Numbered from the stretch's first letter, positions 23,387 to 32,060 are shown. The stretch: DNA of 61,439 nucleotides from Propionibacteriaceae bacterium (GCA_031266665.1 JAISAO010000069.1:1-61439), one strand, 5' to 3'. Made by a program: numbers and translations. The notes: a model not told the origin generated them from the letters alone.

Positions 23387-26300
23387 TCAGGTCGGCGGGT
23401 TGTCCTCGGACTTGACCAGTTCGGCGTCCAGGTAGGTCACCAGCAGTTCCTCCGCCTCCTGGCCAACGTGATCCAGGGGCACGATGGCGTCGTCGGGCGA
23501 AACCTCGTCTTCGTCCGCCGACTCGGGGTCGGGGCGGTCGTCGGGCGGGCCGGTCGGGGGGCTGGCTGGGGTTGGGCCTAGACGACTCTGCCGGGTCGGG
23601 TCGGCCGATGGGGGACTGGCCGGCGAGGAATCGGCCCCGGCGGGCGGCCGAGGATCGATCATGCCGCCCGCTGCGAGCCGGTCCGGCTCCGAGGCGGCCG
23701 GGCCGGTCGGTCCGGGGTCGGTGACGGCGGGAGGCGGGTCGGTCGGGATCGGCGGGTCGGTCGGGGACGGGTCGGCCACGGGGGCCAAGCTTGGTCGGCT
23801 CGGACGCTCTGGCGGCCGTTCGTTCGTTCGCTCGGACGCCCGTTCGTTCGGCCGACCGCCCGTTCGCTCGGCCGGCTGGTCGACCGGTCGGGCGAAGGCT
23901 TCCGCCGGTCCCCCGCCGGCGGTTGCGACGGTGGCTGGGGCTCGGGTCTGGTCGGTGCTGGGGGCGACGATTTGGCCGGTCATCGGCTCCGGGGTCATCG
24001 GCTCCGGGGACGGCCCCACCGCCGTCAGCGGCGGGCGGTCGTCGCGCGTCCCACCGCTCCGGGGGGTCTCGGGGGCCTCTCCGGGCAGGACCGTCAGCAC
24101 ACCCTCGGCCCGAGGCGGCGGATCGGTCTCCAAGCGACTGCGGACCGCCAGCTCGACGCCGAGCGAATCGATGATGACCTGGCGCAGGTCGTCCTCGCCC
24201 CGGCCGACGAAGTTGATCCGGGCGCCCGGATTGGCGAAGGTCAGCCACAAGACCTTGCCCATTATCAACTCGGTCACCTGGGCCTGCTGCAGGCCGAACC
24301 AAGTGAACTTGCGACGCTGCTTGACCAGATCGAGGATGGTGGGCCAGTGGCGGCGGATCTCGGCCACATCCATCGCCCCCGGCTGGCCGGGCGGGCCGGC
24401 TGGCCGATCAGGCCGTCCCCCGGTCTGGTCGGGAGAGGCCGGCGGGCGCTCCGAGGCGGCCGGGGCACCGCTCGGGACTGGTCCGGGGCCGGCGGCGGGG
24501 GCGTCGCCCGAACCCGATCCGAGGTCGCCTGAGGGGGCGTTGCCTGAACTAGGTCCGGGGACACCTGAAGGGGCGCCGGTCGAGTTTTGGCCGAGGATTC
24601 CGGCGAAGCCCGTGCCGGGGTCCGGGGCGGGCGCTCGGCCCAGGCCCGGATCGGCGGCGGCGCGGGCGGATCCAGAAGCTGGACCGGGGCCGGCGTGGTC
24701 GGGGAGGAGACCCTGGTCGGCCGGAGCGCGACCGTCGGGTACGCCTCGAGGGCCGGTCGTGGCCGGCCCATCGCCTAGGCTCGGTTGACCCATCAGCCGG
24801 GGTGCCAGCGACCCGGACTGGTCGTCCGCCGACCCCTCCGGCGGGCCGGCGGGCCTAGGGTCTGCGGTCGACCGGTCGCCGGTTTGAGATCGCCAGGGTC
24901 TTCCCGCGGTCGAGCCGTCTGCGCGGTTGTCGCCCCCAGCCGGCCAAGGCCTTTCGGGGGTCGGGCCGTCGGTTGGAGTCGCCCAGTCCGGCGGCGGCTG
25001 GTTCGGCCCCTCCCCGGCTGTCGCGCCGCCGCCCGGGCCGCCGGCCGGCGCCTGGGTCCTGGTCGATCCGCCTCCCCAAGCCGCCGCCGGAGTGGCCCCG
25101 CCGCCGGTCGCGGGCATGTCCAGGCGGCGCTCCAGGCGGTCCAGCCGGGCGTGGACGCCGCGACCGCTGACGTCGGCCCCGGGCAACAGCAGGCGGGCGC
25201 ACATCAGCTCCAGTTGGAGGCGGGGGGCGGTGGTGCCCCGCATGGCCGTCAGGCCGGCCGCCAAGACCTCCGCCGCCCGGGTCAGCTCGCCCGGGCCCAG
25301 ACCCTTGGACTGGGTCAGGTAACGGTCGGCTTGGTCCTGGGAGACGTCGATCAGGCCGCTGGCGAAGGCGTCTGGGACCGTGCCGACAATAATTAGGTCG
25401 CGCAGGCGGCTCAACAGGTCCTCGGCGAAGCGGCGCGGCTCCTGGCCGGCCTCGACCACCTTGTCGACGGTGGCGAAAACACCATGGGCGTCGCCGGCGG
25501 CCAAGGCGTCGACGAACTCGTCCAACAAAGAGTCCGGGGTGTAGCCGAGCAGGGCGGAGGCCTGGGCGTAGCCCACCCCGTCCACCCCGGCCGCGCCCAA
25601 CAACTGGTCCAGCACCGACAAGGCGTCGCGCACCGAGCCGGCCCCGGCCCGCACCACCAGGGGAATGACTCCGGGCTCGACCACCACCTGTTCGCGCTGG
25701 CAGATCCGGTTGAGGTAGTCCCCCAACAGGCGCGGCGGCACCAGCCGGAAGGGGTAGTGATGGGTGCGGGAGCGGATGGTGCCGATGACCTTGTCCGGCT
25801 CGGTGGTGGCGAAGATGAACTTGACGGGCGGCGGCGGTTCCTCGACCAGTTTGAGCAAGGCGTTGAAGCCCTGTGTCGTGACCATGTGGGCCTCGTCCAC
25901 GATGTAGACCTTGTAGCGCGACTGGACCGGCGCGAAGAAGGCCCGCTCGCGCAGGTCGCGGGCGTCGTCCACCCCGCCGTGGCTGGCGGCGTCGATCTCG
26001 ATGACGTCGATCGAGCCGTTGCCGCCGGTGGCCAGGTCGCGGCAGGAGTCGCACTCCCCGCAGGGGTCGGGCGTCGGCCCCAGGCGGCAGTTCAGGGCCC
26101 GGGCCAGGATCCGGGCCGAACTGGTCTTGCCGCAGCCCCGAGGCCCGGAGAAGAGGTAGGCGTGGTTGACCCGGTTGTTGGTCAGGGCGCGGCGCAGCGG
26201 TTCGGTGACATGTTCTTGGCCGATGACATCGGCGAAACGATCGGGCCGGTAACGCCGGTAGAGGGCCAGCGGCGGCTCCGCCGCCGGGATGTTGACCACG

Positions 26301-26965
26301 GGGTTGTCGGGCACAAGGCTGCCGGTGATGGTTTCGACCAGGGGAATGTCGGCCGCAGTAATACCCACCACGGTGTTGTCAGGTATAAGAGCGTCGGCCA
26401 CGGTGTTGTTAGCCGGTGAGTCCGCGCCGGTCGTGGTGTGGTCGATCACAATGTTGTCGATCACGGAGTTGTCGACCGTAGGATCCTTGTCGGCGGCGCT
26501 GCTTTCAATCGCAGGGTTGTCGGCTGTCGGGTCCGTGTCGGTTTCGGCGGCGTTACTCCCGGGGTCGTCGTTGGGGGTGATGTCGGCCACGGGGTTGTCG
26601 GCCGTCGGCTTCGGGCCGGTCGTGGTGGTGTCGGTTAGGGGGTAGTTGGCCGGAGCGGTGGCCATGGGCTTGTCGACTGGCTGGTCCGCGCTAGTCGTGG
26701 TGATGTCGGTCCCGGGCTCAGCGGTCGTGGGGAAGTCGGCCGTCGGCTTCGTGTCGGCCCCGGGGTCGTCGGCCGTGAGGGTGTCGATCAGGGGAGCGTC
26801 GGCCGGTTCGGGCTGGCGGGGCTTGGGCTGACGAGGCTTGGCCCGCCGCTTGGCCGGCGTCGGCGCCGCGACCTCGGGCAGGGAGAACAGAGAGGCCTCG
26901 TCCGGCGGTCTGGGGTCGGCCCCATCCGGGGTCTGGGCACCAGGCTCGGCGTCGAGGTCGTTCAT
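23387..26965 (-). CDS. dnaX: DNA polymerase III subunit gamma/tau
   Basis: 1192 residues from ATG 26965; other starts (26977, 26995) are possible. The clamp-loader AAA+ core begins only near residue 233 (ALYRRYRPDRFADVIGQEHV), which is normally residue 1-3 of DnaX. Core motifs are intact: Walker A GPRGCGKTS, the four-Cys zinc module CRLGPTPDPCGECDSC, Walker B VYIVDEAHM and the SRC-like TTEPDKV segment. Behind the core are Pro/Gly-rich linkers and the tau-type domain (IRRHWPTILDLVKQRRKF). The first 230 residues are Thr/Asp/Pro/Val-rich imperfect repeats. A later GTG in frame (coding VVNIPAAEPP) could give a normal-sized protein. Confidence 0.9.
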   Translation of the reverse strand: MNDLDAEPGAQTPDGADPRPPDEASLFSLPEVAAPTPAKRRAKPRQPKPRQPEPADAPLIDTLTADDPGADTKPTADFPTTAEPGTDITTTSADQPVDKPMATAPANYPLTDTTTTGPKPTADNPVADITPNDDPGSNAAETDTDPTADNPAIESSAADKDPTVDNSVIDNIVIDHTTTGADSPANNTVADALIPDNTVVGITAADIPLVETITGSLVPDNPVVNIPAAEPPLALYRRYRPDRFADVIGQEHVTEPLRRALTNNRVNHAYLFSGPRGCGKTSSARILARALNCRLGPTPDPCGECDSCRDLATGGNGSIDVIEIDAASHGGVDDARDLRERAFFAPVQSRYKVYIVDEAHMVTTQGFNALLKLVEEPPPPVKFIFATTEPDKVIGTIRSRTHHYPFRLVPPRLLGDYLNRICQREQVVVEPGVIPLVVRAGAGSVRDALSVLDQLLGAAGVDGVGYAQASALLGYTPDSLLDEFVDALAAGDAHGVFATVDKVVEAGQEPRRFAEDLLSRLRDLIIVGTVPDAFASGLIDVSQDQADRYLTQSKGLGPGELTRAAEVLAAGLTAMRGTTAPRLQLELMCARLLLPGADVSGRGVHARLDRLERRLDMPATGGGATPAAAWGGGSTRTQAPAGGPGGGATAGEGPNQPPPDWATPTDGPTPERPWPAGGDNRADGSTAGRPWRSQTGDRSTADPRPAGPPEGSADDQSGSLAPRLMGQPSLGDGPATTGPRGVPDGRAPADQGLLPDHAGPGPASGSARAAADPGLGRAPAPDPGTGFAGILGQNSTGAPSGVPGPSSGNAPSGDLGSGSGDAPAAGPGPVPSGAPAASERPPASPDQTGGRPDRPAGPPGQPGAMDVAEIRRHWPTILDLVKQRRKFTWFGLQQAQVTELIMGKVLWLTFANPGARINFVGRGEDDLRQVIIDSLGVELAVRSRLETDPPPRAEGVLTVLPGEAPETPRSGGTRDDRPPLTAVGPSPEPMTPEPMTGQIVAPSTDQTRAPATVATAGGGPAEAFARPVDQPAERTGGRPNERASERTNERPPERPSRPSLAPVADPSPTDPPIPTDPPPAVTDPGPTGPAASEPDRLAAGGMIDPRPPAGADSSPASPPSADPTRQSRLGPTPASPPTGPPDDRPDPESADEDEVSPDDAIVPLDHVGQEAEELLVTYLDAELVKSEDNPPT

Positions 26966-27000
26966 GAGCCCAACCATACGGCCCCGGTGCGACAACGACG

Positions 27001-27049
27001 AGCCGCCCGCCGCGAGGCCCCTTCCCCTTGGGTCTCGCGACGGGCGGCT
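27001..27049 (-). terminator. Long hairpin between NlpC/P60 gene and dnaX
   Basis: AGCCGCCCG (27001-27009) pairs with CGGGCGGCT (27041-27049), and inside it CGCGAG pairs with CTCGCG, giving about 16 paired bases with one mismatch. It follows the NlpC/P60 stop codon by 10 bp. There is no U-run, as is usual for terminators in GC-rich actinomycetes. Confidence 0.7.
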
Positions 27050-27058
27050 GAGAGATGG

Positions 27059-28693
27059 TCAGACCAGGCGGCGGATGGCGCTGATACTCGCCAGGTCGAT
27101 CTTGGAATAGATGATGCCGACGCCGTAGGTCGAGGCGTGGACGACTTGGCCGTCGCCGACGTAGATGGCCACATGGCTGATCGGGCTGTAGTAGAAGACC
27201 AGATCGCCGACCTGGACATCGGCCCGGTTGACCGGGTAGCCGTAGGCGGCCTGGGCGTCGGCCACCCGCGGCAGGTTGACGCCGACCGAGGCGTAGGCCG
27301 CTTTGACCAGCCCGGAGCAGTCATAGCCCAAGGGGCCGTTGCCGCCCCAGACATAGGGTCCGCCGACCTTGGAGCGGGCGAAGTCGACCGCCCCCTGGGC
27401 CCGGTTGTCGGCCGCCGACGGGGCCTGCGCGGACAGGTAGTCCCCGGACACCCAGCGGGCCGTTCCCTGGTAGATGATCTGGCGCCACGAGCCCTCGGTC
27501 TGGCCGGTGAGGTCGACCTTCTGGCCCCGGGCCAGCAGGCCCACGATGGCGGCGGCACGGTCGGGATTGGCCCGGACGTTGAGGGCGTCGGTGGTGTAGA
27601 GCTGGCCGACCACGGCCGGCGGGTCGGCCGCCGTCGGGCCGGTCTGGCTCAACTCCGTGACGTATTGGACCGCCACCCAGCCGAGTTGGCCGCGCCACAA
27701 CACCGGCAGGCGACCGTTGTTCTCGGCCCCGGTGACGTCGAGGGTCGAGCCGGAGGGGATAACGGTCAGGATCATGGCCTCCAGCGAGGCGGCGGCCCGC
27801 AGGTTGAGGTCGGCCGCGGCCCGCTTCTGGGCGATGACGGTCGGCGCGGCCGGCTTCTCCGGCTCGCCCGTCTCCGGGGCGGCCGGGCTCGGGTCGGTCG
27901 TCGGGTCGGCGGTGGCTGGCGGCTCCACAGCGGTGGTGGGCGCGGCCGGGTCCGGGGCGACGGTGGTGGGGTCGGCGGGTTGGATCGGGTCGGGCGTGGC
28001 CGTCGTCTCGGGGGCGGCGGGGTCGGTCGCGCCCGTCGCCGGATCGCCCGTCGTCGGACCGCTGGTGTCAGCCGGCGCCGGGTCGGGTTCGGCCGGCGGG
28101 GTCACAGCGGGGTCGCCCGTCGCCGGGTCGGTCACGGGGGACTCGGGCTCGGGCGCGGTCTGGCCCGGCTCGACCACGGCGGGGTCGGTCGCGGCCGGCG
28201 CCGCCTCGGAGTCCAGCCAACTGGAGGCCACCCAAGCGCGCTGGCCGTCGTACCAGACGATCTGGGCGAAACCATTCGACACCACTCCGGTCAGCGTCAC
28301 CTTGGCGCCGCTGGGCAGGGTGTCGAGGCGGGCGTGGGAGGTGCTGGGGCCATTGCGCACATTGAGCGCGGCCGTGGTCCAGGTCTGGCCGCTGGGGCCG
28401 TCCGACAGTGACGGCGTGGTCGCGCCCGTCAGGTACTGGCTGGAGATATAGCCCGTCCGGCCGCCGTAGTCGACCGGGGTCCAGCCGTCCTGGGACGCCC
28501 CGGTGGCCACGATGGTGTAACCCCAGGCGACGTAGCCGATGATGGCCCGGTCGGTGCTGGGGCCGGAACGGACGTTGACCGTGGTGGTGGCGGTCAGGGT
28601 CTCGTGGGCCGCGGCCTGGGGGGCCGCTATCAGCCCCACCGCCATGAGGCCGCTCACAGCCACGGCGATGACCGGGCGCGTCCACTGCTTCAC
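27059..28693 (-). CDS. Secreted SH3b-NlpC/P60 peptidoglycan endopeptidase
   Basis: 544 residues from GTG 28693 with AAGGAGA upstream. A Sec signal peptide (VIAVAVSGLMAVGLIAAPQAAA) leads to four bacterial SH3 repeats, each with the N-R-GPS or equivalent start (VNVRSGPS, LNVRNGPS, LNLRAAAS, LNVRANPD). A long Pro/Thr/Asp linker separates the second and third. The C-terminal NlpC/P60 domain has Cys459 (YDCSGLV), His507 (SHVAIYVG) and His519 (VVHAS). It should cleave stem peptides during wall remodelling or daughter-cell separation. Confidence 0.93.
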   Translation of the reverse strand: MKQWTRPVIAVAVSGLMAVGLIAAPQAAAHETLTATTTVNVRSGPSTDRAIIGYVAWGYTIVATGASQDGWTPVDYGGRTGYISSQYLTGATTPSLSDGPSGQTWTTAALNVRNGPSTSHARLDTLPSGAKVTLTGVVSNGFAQIVWYDGQRAWVASSWLDSEAAPAATDPAVVEPGQTAPEPESPVTDPATGDPAVTPPAEPDPAPADTSGPTTGDPATGATDPAAPETTATPDPIQPADPTTVAPDPAAPTTAVEPPATADPTTDPSPAAPETGEPEKPAAPTVIAQKRAAADLNLRAAASLEAMILTVIPSGSTLDVTGAENNGRLPVLWRGQLGWVAVQYVTELSQTGPTAADPPAVVGQLYTTDALNVRANPDRAAAIVGLLARGQKVDLTGQTEGSWRQIIYQGTARWVSGDYLSAQAPSAADNRAQGAVDFARSKVGGPYVWGGNGPLGYDCSGLVKAAYASVGVNLPRVADAQAAYGYPVNRADVQVGDLVFYYSPISHVAIYVGDGQVVHASTYGVGIIYSKIDLASISAIRRLV

Positions 28694-28907
28694 ACTGGTC
28701 TCCTTCACGGGTCGAGCTTGGGGAAGCCCGTCTAGGTCCGACCCCAGATCCACCGCCTCTCAGCGTTGAGCTTGATCGCCTGGCCGATGATCGGCGGATC
28801 GGGTCTAGGCCGAAACTACGTCCGACCAGGCCTTTGAGCCAAGACCCGGCGGTCGTCAGAACTCGTTTCGGCCCCGGCCCGGACCCGTTCCCACCTAAAT
28901 GACAAGG
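28694..28907. other. Divergent intergenic region
   Basis: About 210 bp between the NlpC/P60 gene and the metallopeptidase gene. The segment 28743-28811 has GATCCACCG and CGGCGGATCGGG elements that loosely resemble the palindromic coding element found at 11776 and 29937, perhaps a decayed copy. I looked for a ydaO-type c-di-AMP riboswitch, which often precedes such hydrolases, and did not find its conserved blocks. Confidence 0.35.
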
Positions 28908-28934
28908 TTGTGGTTCAGGCGGGCTGGTTATAAT
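28908..28934 (+). promoter_or_regulatory. Promoter for leaderless metallopeptidase mRNA
   Basis: A perfect -10 box TATAAT at 28929-28934 and a -35-like TTGTGG at 28908-28913 with a short 15-bp spacer. The start codon at 28941 is seven bases after the -10 box, so transcription would begin at or next to the A of ATG. No ribosome-binding site is present. Confidence 0.65.
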
Positions 28935-28940
28935 CGCTCC

Positions 28941-29294
28941 ATGGCCGTTGACATTTCCGACCAGGAGTTCGACGAATTGGTGGCCGAAGCCCTCGACACG
29001 ATCCCGGAGCGGTTTTGGGACCGGGTCGATAACGTTGTCGTGCTGGTTGAGTCCACACCCCCCTCAGATGAACCCGACTTGCTTGGCTTCTACGATGGAA
29101 CCCCCTTGTCGGAACGTGATTCGTGGTATTCGGGGGTGCTCCCGGACCGGGTGATGCTGTTTCGTGAGCCGCTGAAGGCGATGTGCGCCGACCGGGCGGA
29201 ATTGGCGGAGGAGATAGCCATCACGGTGGTGCATGAGATCGGTCATTTCTTCGGTTTCGAGGACCACGATTTGGACGATCTGGGGTGGGGCTGA
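28941..29294 (+). CDS. Minimal zinc metallopeptidase (zincin-like, Zincin_1 type)
   Basis: 117 residues from ATG 28941. The zinc motif HEIGHFFGFEDHDLDDLGW gives ligands His98 and His102, catalytic Glu99 and a downstream Asp/His, as in the small actinobacterial metallopeptidase family PF06262. There is no signal peptide or membrane segment, so it is cytoplasmic. The function of the family is poorly known. The perfect -10 box abutting the start suggests a leaderless message. Confidence 0.9.
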   Translation: MAVDISDQEFDELVAEALDTIPERFWDRVDNVVVLVESTPPSDEPDLLGFYDGTPLSERDSWYSGVLPDRVMLFREPLKAMCADRAELAEEIAITVVHEIGHFFGFEDHDLDDLGWG

Positions 29295-29342
29295 CCGGCG
29301 GCCGGCCGGCGGAGCCGGAACGGGTTTCTCAACCCTGACGTG

Positions 29343-29535
29343 AGGGTTCACGGCCTAGGGGTTAGCGGTCCGAGGTCAAGGCGCGGGCGCCCAGCCCGTG
29401 GTGCTCCCGGGGACTGGCCTGGGGTTAGCGGTTCGAGGTTTGGCCTGGGGGTTCACGGTCCGAGGTCTGAAGCACGGGCTGGCGGCGGTGGCGGCCCGGA
29501 GACTGGCCTGGGGTTTCACGGCCCGAGGCGGCGGC
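29343..29535. repeat. Degenerate tandem repeats over the 3' end of the apical-domain gene
   Basis: At least four imperfect copies of GGCCTGGGGTTAGCGGTTCGAGG-like sequence run from the intergenic region into the last 35 codons of the minus-strand gene. On that strand they encode tail fragments such as SDREPPGQTSNR. The repeat array crosses the stop codon, so the protein's C-terminus was probably generated or changed by repeat expansion. Confidence 0.5.
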
Positions 29536-30570
29536 GGGCAGGGCCCAGCTGTGGCCGGCGTCCGACACCCAGGTGGCGCAGGTCCCCAGCCCGTCGGCGG
29601 GCAGATAACCCGACAACAGGTCCGCCAGCCGCATCGGCTTGGCCCCCGTGGCCCGGGCGACGGCCTCTCGGGCGGCCGGGTCGGGGCAGCGCACGGCGAC
29701 GGCGGCCAGCCGCCCCCAGACGACATTGACCGCCAAGGTGGCGACGGTCGCCGGGTCGAAGTCGGCCGCCACCACGACCAGGCCGGTCTCCGCCCGGCGG
29801 CAGCGGGCCAGGGCGGGCCACAGTTGGCGGAAGGCTGTGATCTGCTCGGCCACTAGGACCAAGGGATGGTCCAACACGGCCCAGCCTCTGGCCCGGTCGG
29901 TCACGAAGCGGTCGTCGGCCCAGCCGCCAGCCAGAGCTGAGCCCAGGTCAACCGATGATCGGTGTGGCTCAGTGGTCGAGAATCGGTAGATCTGGGCTGA
30001 GGCGGGGTCGACCCGGGTTCGCGGCTCAGCCCGGTCGTGGTCTGCGGCGGTACGGGCGGCGGCCTGGTCCCCAGGAGGTTCGGGGGTGGGGGAGGCGGGT
30101 TCGCCGGCTCCATCGCCGTCGGCCCAGTCGTGGTCGGCGGCGGTTGGGCGCTGAGGCTCAGGCTCGTGGCTGGCGGCGGGTGAGCCCTGGGGCTCAGACT
30201 CGGGGGTGGCGGGACGGTCGACCGCCGGGTCGGCCCGGTTGTGGTCGTTGGCGGGTGGGCGTTGGGGCTCAGGCTCGGGGGTGGTGGGATGGTCGGTCGC
30301 CGGGTCGGCCTGGTTGTGGTTGTTGGCGGGTGGGTGTTGGGGTTCAGGTTCGGGGGTGGTGGGATGGTCGGTCGCCGGGTCGGCGGTGGTGTGGTCGTCG
30401 GGCAAGACGTATTTCGGTTTCAGATCTCGCTCCAGGCCGGGGATCGGCCGTTCGGGGACCGCGCGCAACACGGCCTGGCGGCGGCGCCGGCGGCGTTGGT
30501 CGGACCAGGCTGCGCCTAGCAACGCGGCCGTCGCCGCCAGGCCCGTGACCGCCAGCGCCCACCAATCCAT
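29425..30570 (-). CDS. Membrane-anchored isolated GroEL apical-domain protein
   Basis: 381 residues. Residues 4-22 are one hydrophobic helix followed by SDQRRRRRRQ, which should hold the rest in the cytoplasm. Residues 58-185 are a Pro/Glu/His linker with 25-residue repeats (HPTTPEPEPQ(H/R)PPAN). Residues 209-345 align with the GroEL apical domain: RFVTD, VLDHPLVLVAEQI, LVVVAADFDPATVATLAVN and VWGRLAAVAVRCPDP correspond to FVTDPER, LESPFILLADKKI, LLIIAEDVEGEALATLVVN and MRGIVKVAAVKAPGF. The equatorial ATPase and intermediate domains are absent. A palindromic element encodes residues 190-211. It lies below the YibE/F gene. Confidence 0.8.
   Translation of the reverse strand: MDWWALAVTGLAATAALLGAAWSDQRRRRRRQAVLRAVPERPIPGLERDLKPKYVLPDDHTTADPATDHPTTPEPEPQHPPANNHNQADPATDHPTTPEPEPQRPPANDHNRADPAVDRPATPESEPQGSPAASHEPEPQRPTAADHDWADGDGAGEPASPTPEPPGDQAAARTAADHDRAEPRTRVDPASAQIYRFSTTEPHRSSVDLGSALAGGWADDRFVTDRARGWAVLDHPLVLVAEQITAFRQLWPALARCRRAETGLVVVAADFDPATVATLAVNVVWGRLAAVAVRCPDPAAREAVARATGAKPMRLADLLSGYLPADGLGTCATWVSDAGHSWALPAAASGRETPGQSPGRHRRQPVLQTSDREPPGQTSNR
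29937..30001. repeat. Palindromic coding element, copy 2
   Basis: Inverted repeat CTGAGCCCAGGTCAACCGAT (29937-29956) against ATCGGTAGATCTGGGCTGAG (29982-30001), 17 of 20 positions matching. The loop end GTGGTCGAGA and right arm are shared with the copy at 11776-11824. It is read in a different frame here and supplies the linker just before the apical domain. Confidence 0.65.
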
Positions 30571-30788
30571 GCCCCCAGTCTGGCAGTCCAGCCGCCGCTC
30601 CGGCCGGGCCGCCCGTCCTCACCCGGCGCCGGCGCGGTGACCTACGACTTCAAGCTGGCGGCGATGCCGGGTCGCCCGTCCCCGCCCGGCGCCAGCGCGG
30701 CCGGTCTGCGTCATCCCGGACTCGCTCCGGCCGGGTCGCCCGCCCCCACCCGACGACGGGAAGGCTGGTTCGCTTGTGAGGTGGGTGT
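30571..30788. repeat. Intergenic tandem repeats
   Basis: The gap contains three imperfect units built on CCGGGTCGCCCGTCCCCGCC, at about 30605, 30667 and 30729, plus a half-copy of the GC palindrome (CGTCATCCCGGACTCG, 30710-30725). No gene or promoter is recognisable. Confidence 0.5.
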
Positions 30789-32060
30789 CTAATCCGACGG
30801 CGGGGCTGTGGCTGGCGCTGAGGTTATGGCTGGCGCTGAGGCCGTGGTCGTGGTCGTGGCTGGCGCTGGCGCTGAGGCCGTGGTCGTGGCTGAGGCCATG
30901 GTCGTGGCCGGGGCCGGGGCGATAGGGCCGCCGGCCAGCCAGGCGCCGATGGCGGTGGTCAGGGGGATGGCCGAGACCAGGCCGACCGAGGCCACCAGGA
31001 TGGCCACCAGTTCGGAGGCGATCTCCTCGAAGGTCAGCAGGTCCATGACCGTGTGGTCGAGGGTGGAGGCCAGGGCCAGCAGACCGAGGGCGGAGCCGAC
31101 ATAGGCGAAGGCGATGGTGTACACGGTCGAGGCGATGTGGTCCCGGCCGATCCGCATCGCCCGGGCGAAGACCGCCCGCCGAGTGGCCGTCGGGGCGGCC
31201 GCCCGCAACTCCCAGACGGCGGCGGCCTGGGTGATGGTGACATCGTTGAGCACGCCGATGCCGGCCAAAACCATGCCCGAGAGCAAGATCCCTTTAAGGT
31301 CGAGGCCGGGCACGGCGTAGGCCAGGGCCATCAGGTCGTCGTGGGCCATCGGCGTCAGCCGGACGGCCGGGATGGCCCACCAGGCCAAGGTCGCCACCAC
31401 GGCCGTGCCGGCGAAGGTGCCGAGCAGGGCGGTGGTGGTTTTGACCGAGACGCCGTGGGCCAGGTAGACGATGATGAACAAGGCGGCGGCGGCCGTGGTC
31501 AGGACCACCAGCAAAGGATTCTTCCCCGCCGTCAGAGCCGGCAGGAGGAAGAACCAGACCAGGGCCATGCCGCCGGCCAGTCCGGCGATGGCGGCCAACC
31601 CCTTGAGGCGGGCCACCGCCACCACCACGACCACCATCAAGGCCGCCAGCCCCAACAGGGGCCAGCCGCGATAGAAGTCCATGAAGGCGTAGGTGGCTTG
31701 GTCGGAGCCGGCCACCGGCGGCAGTCGGACGGCCCGCACATGGTCCCCCAGCTGGATGTCGGAGAAGAAGACCTCCGGGTTGGCCTGGAGCACGACCTCC
31801 TGCCCGCCGTCGTCCAAGCGCAACCGGATCTGGCCCCCCGACCCGGCATCGGGCTCGAGGGCCACCACCACCCCCGGCGTCAGGGTCACCCCCTCGGCCA
31901 GGTAGGGCCGCTTGGCCACGGTCTCGTCGGCCGTGGGCCACAACAGGGCCAAACCGATCAGCGTCAACAACCCCAACACCCCCATGGCCAGCCCCAGGAC
32001 CAGACGGGTGGAGCGGGGGGCCGGGGCGGTCGCGCCCAGGTCATGGCTATGGGAGTGCAT
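30789..32060 (-). CDS. YibE/F-like integral membrane protein
   Basis: 423 residues. A His-rich start (MHSHSHD) precedes one membrane helix, an extracytoplasmic beta-rich part of about 80 residues, and then a cluster of at least seven membrane helices matching YibE/F (GILLSGMVLAGIGVLNDVTITQAAAVWEL, here only partly quoted as GVLNDVTITQAA). YibE/F proteins are conserved in Gram-positives and their function is unknown. The last 45 residues are Ala/Thr/Pro repeats. It is upstream of, and codirectional with, the apical-domain gene. Confidence 0.85.
   Translation of the reverse strand: MHSHSHDLGATAPAPRSTRLVLGLAMGVLGLLTLIGLALLWPTADETVAKRPYLAEGVTLTPGVVVALEPDAGSGGQIRLRLDDGGQEVVLQANPEVFFSDIQLGDHVRAVRLPPVAGSDQATYAFMDFYRGWPLLGLAALMVVVVVAVARLKGLAAIAGLAGGMALVWFFLLPALTAGKNPLLVVLTTAAAALFIIVYLAHGVSVKTTTALLGTFAGTAVVATLAWWAIPAVRLTPMAHDDLMALAYAVPGLDLKGILLSGMVLAGIGVLNDVTITQAAAVWELRAAAPTATRRAVFARAMRIGRDHIASTVYTIAFAYVGSALGLLALASTLDHTVMDLLTFEEIASELVAILVASVGLVSAIPLTTAIGAWLAGGPIAPAPATTMASATTTASAPAPATTTTTASAPAITSAPATAPPSD

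Noticed and set aside
28694..28907. ydaO-type c-di-AMP riboswitch upstream of the NlpC/P60 gene
   Set aside because: Such switches often control wall hydrolases in actinomycetes, but the conserved aptamer blocks are absent on both strands.
30170..30400. CRISPR-like array from regularly spaced repeats
   Set aside because: The 75-bp repeats have no variable spacers and encode the Pro/Glu linker of the apical-domain protein in frame.
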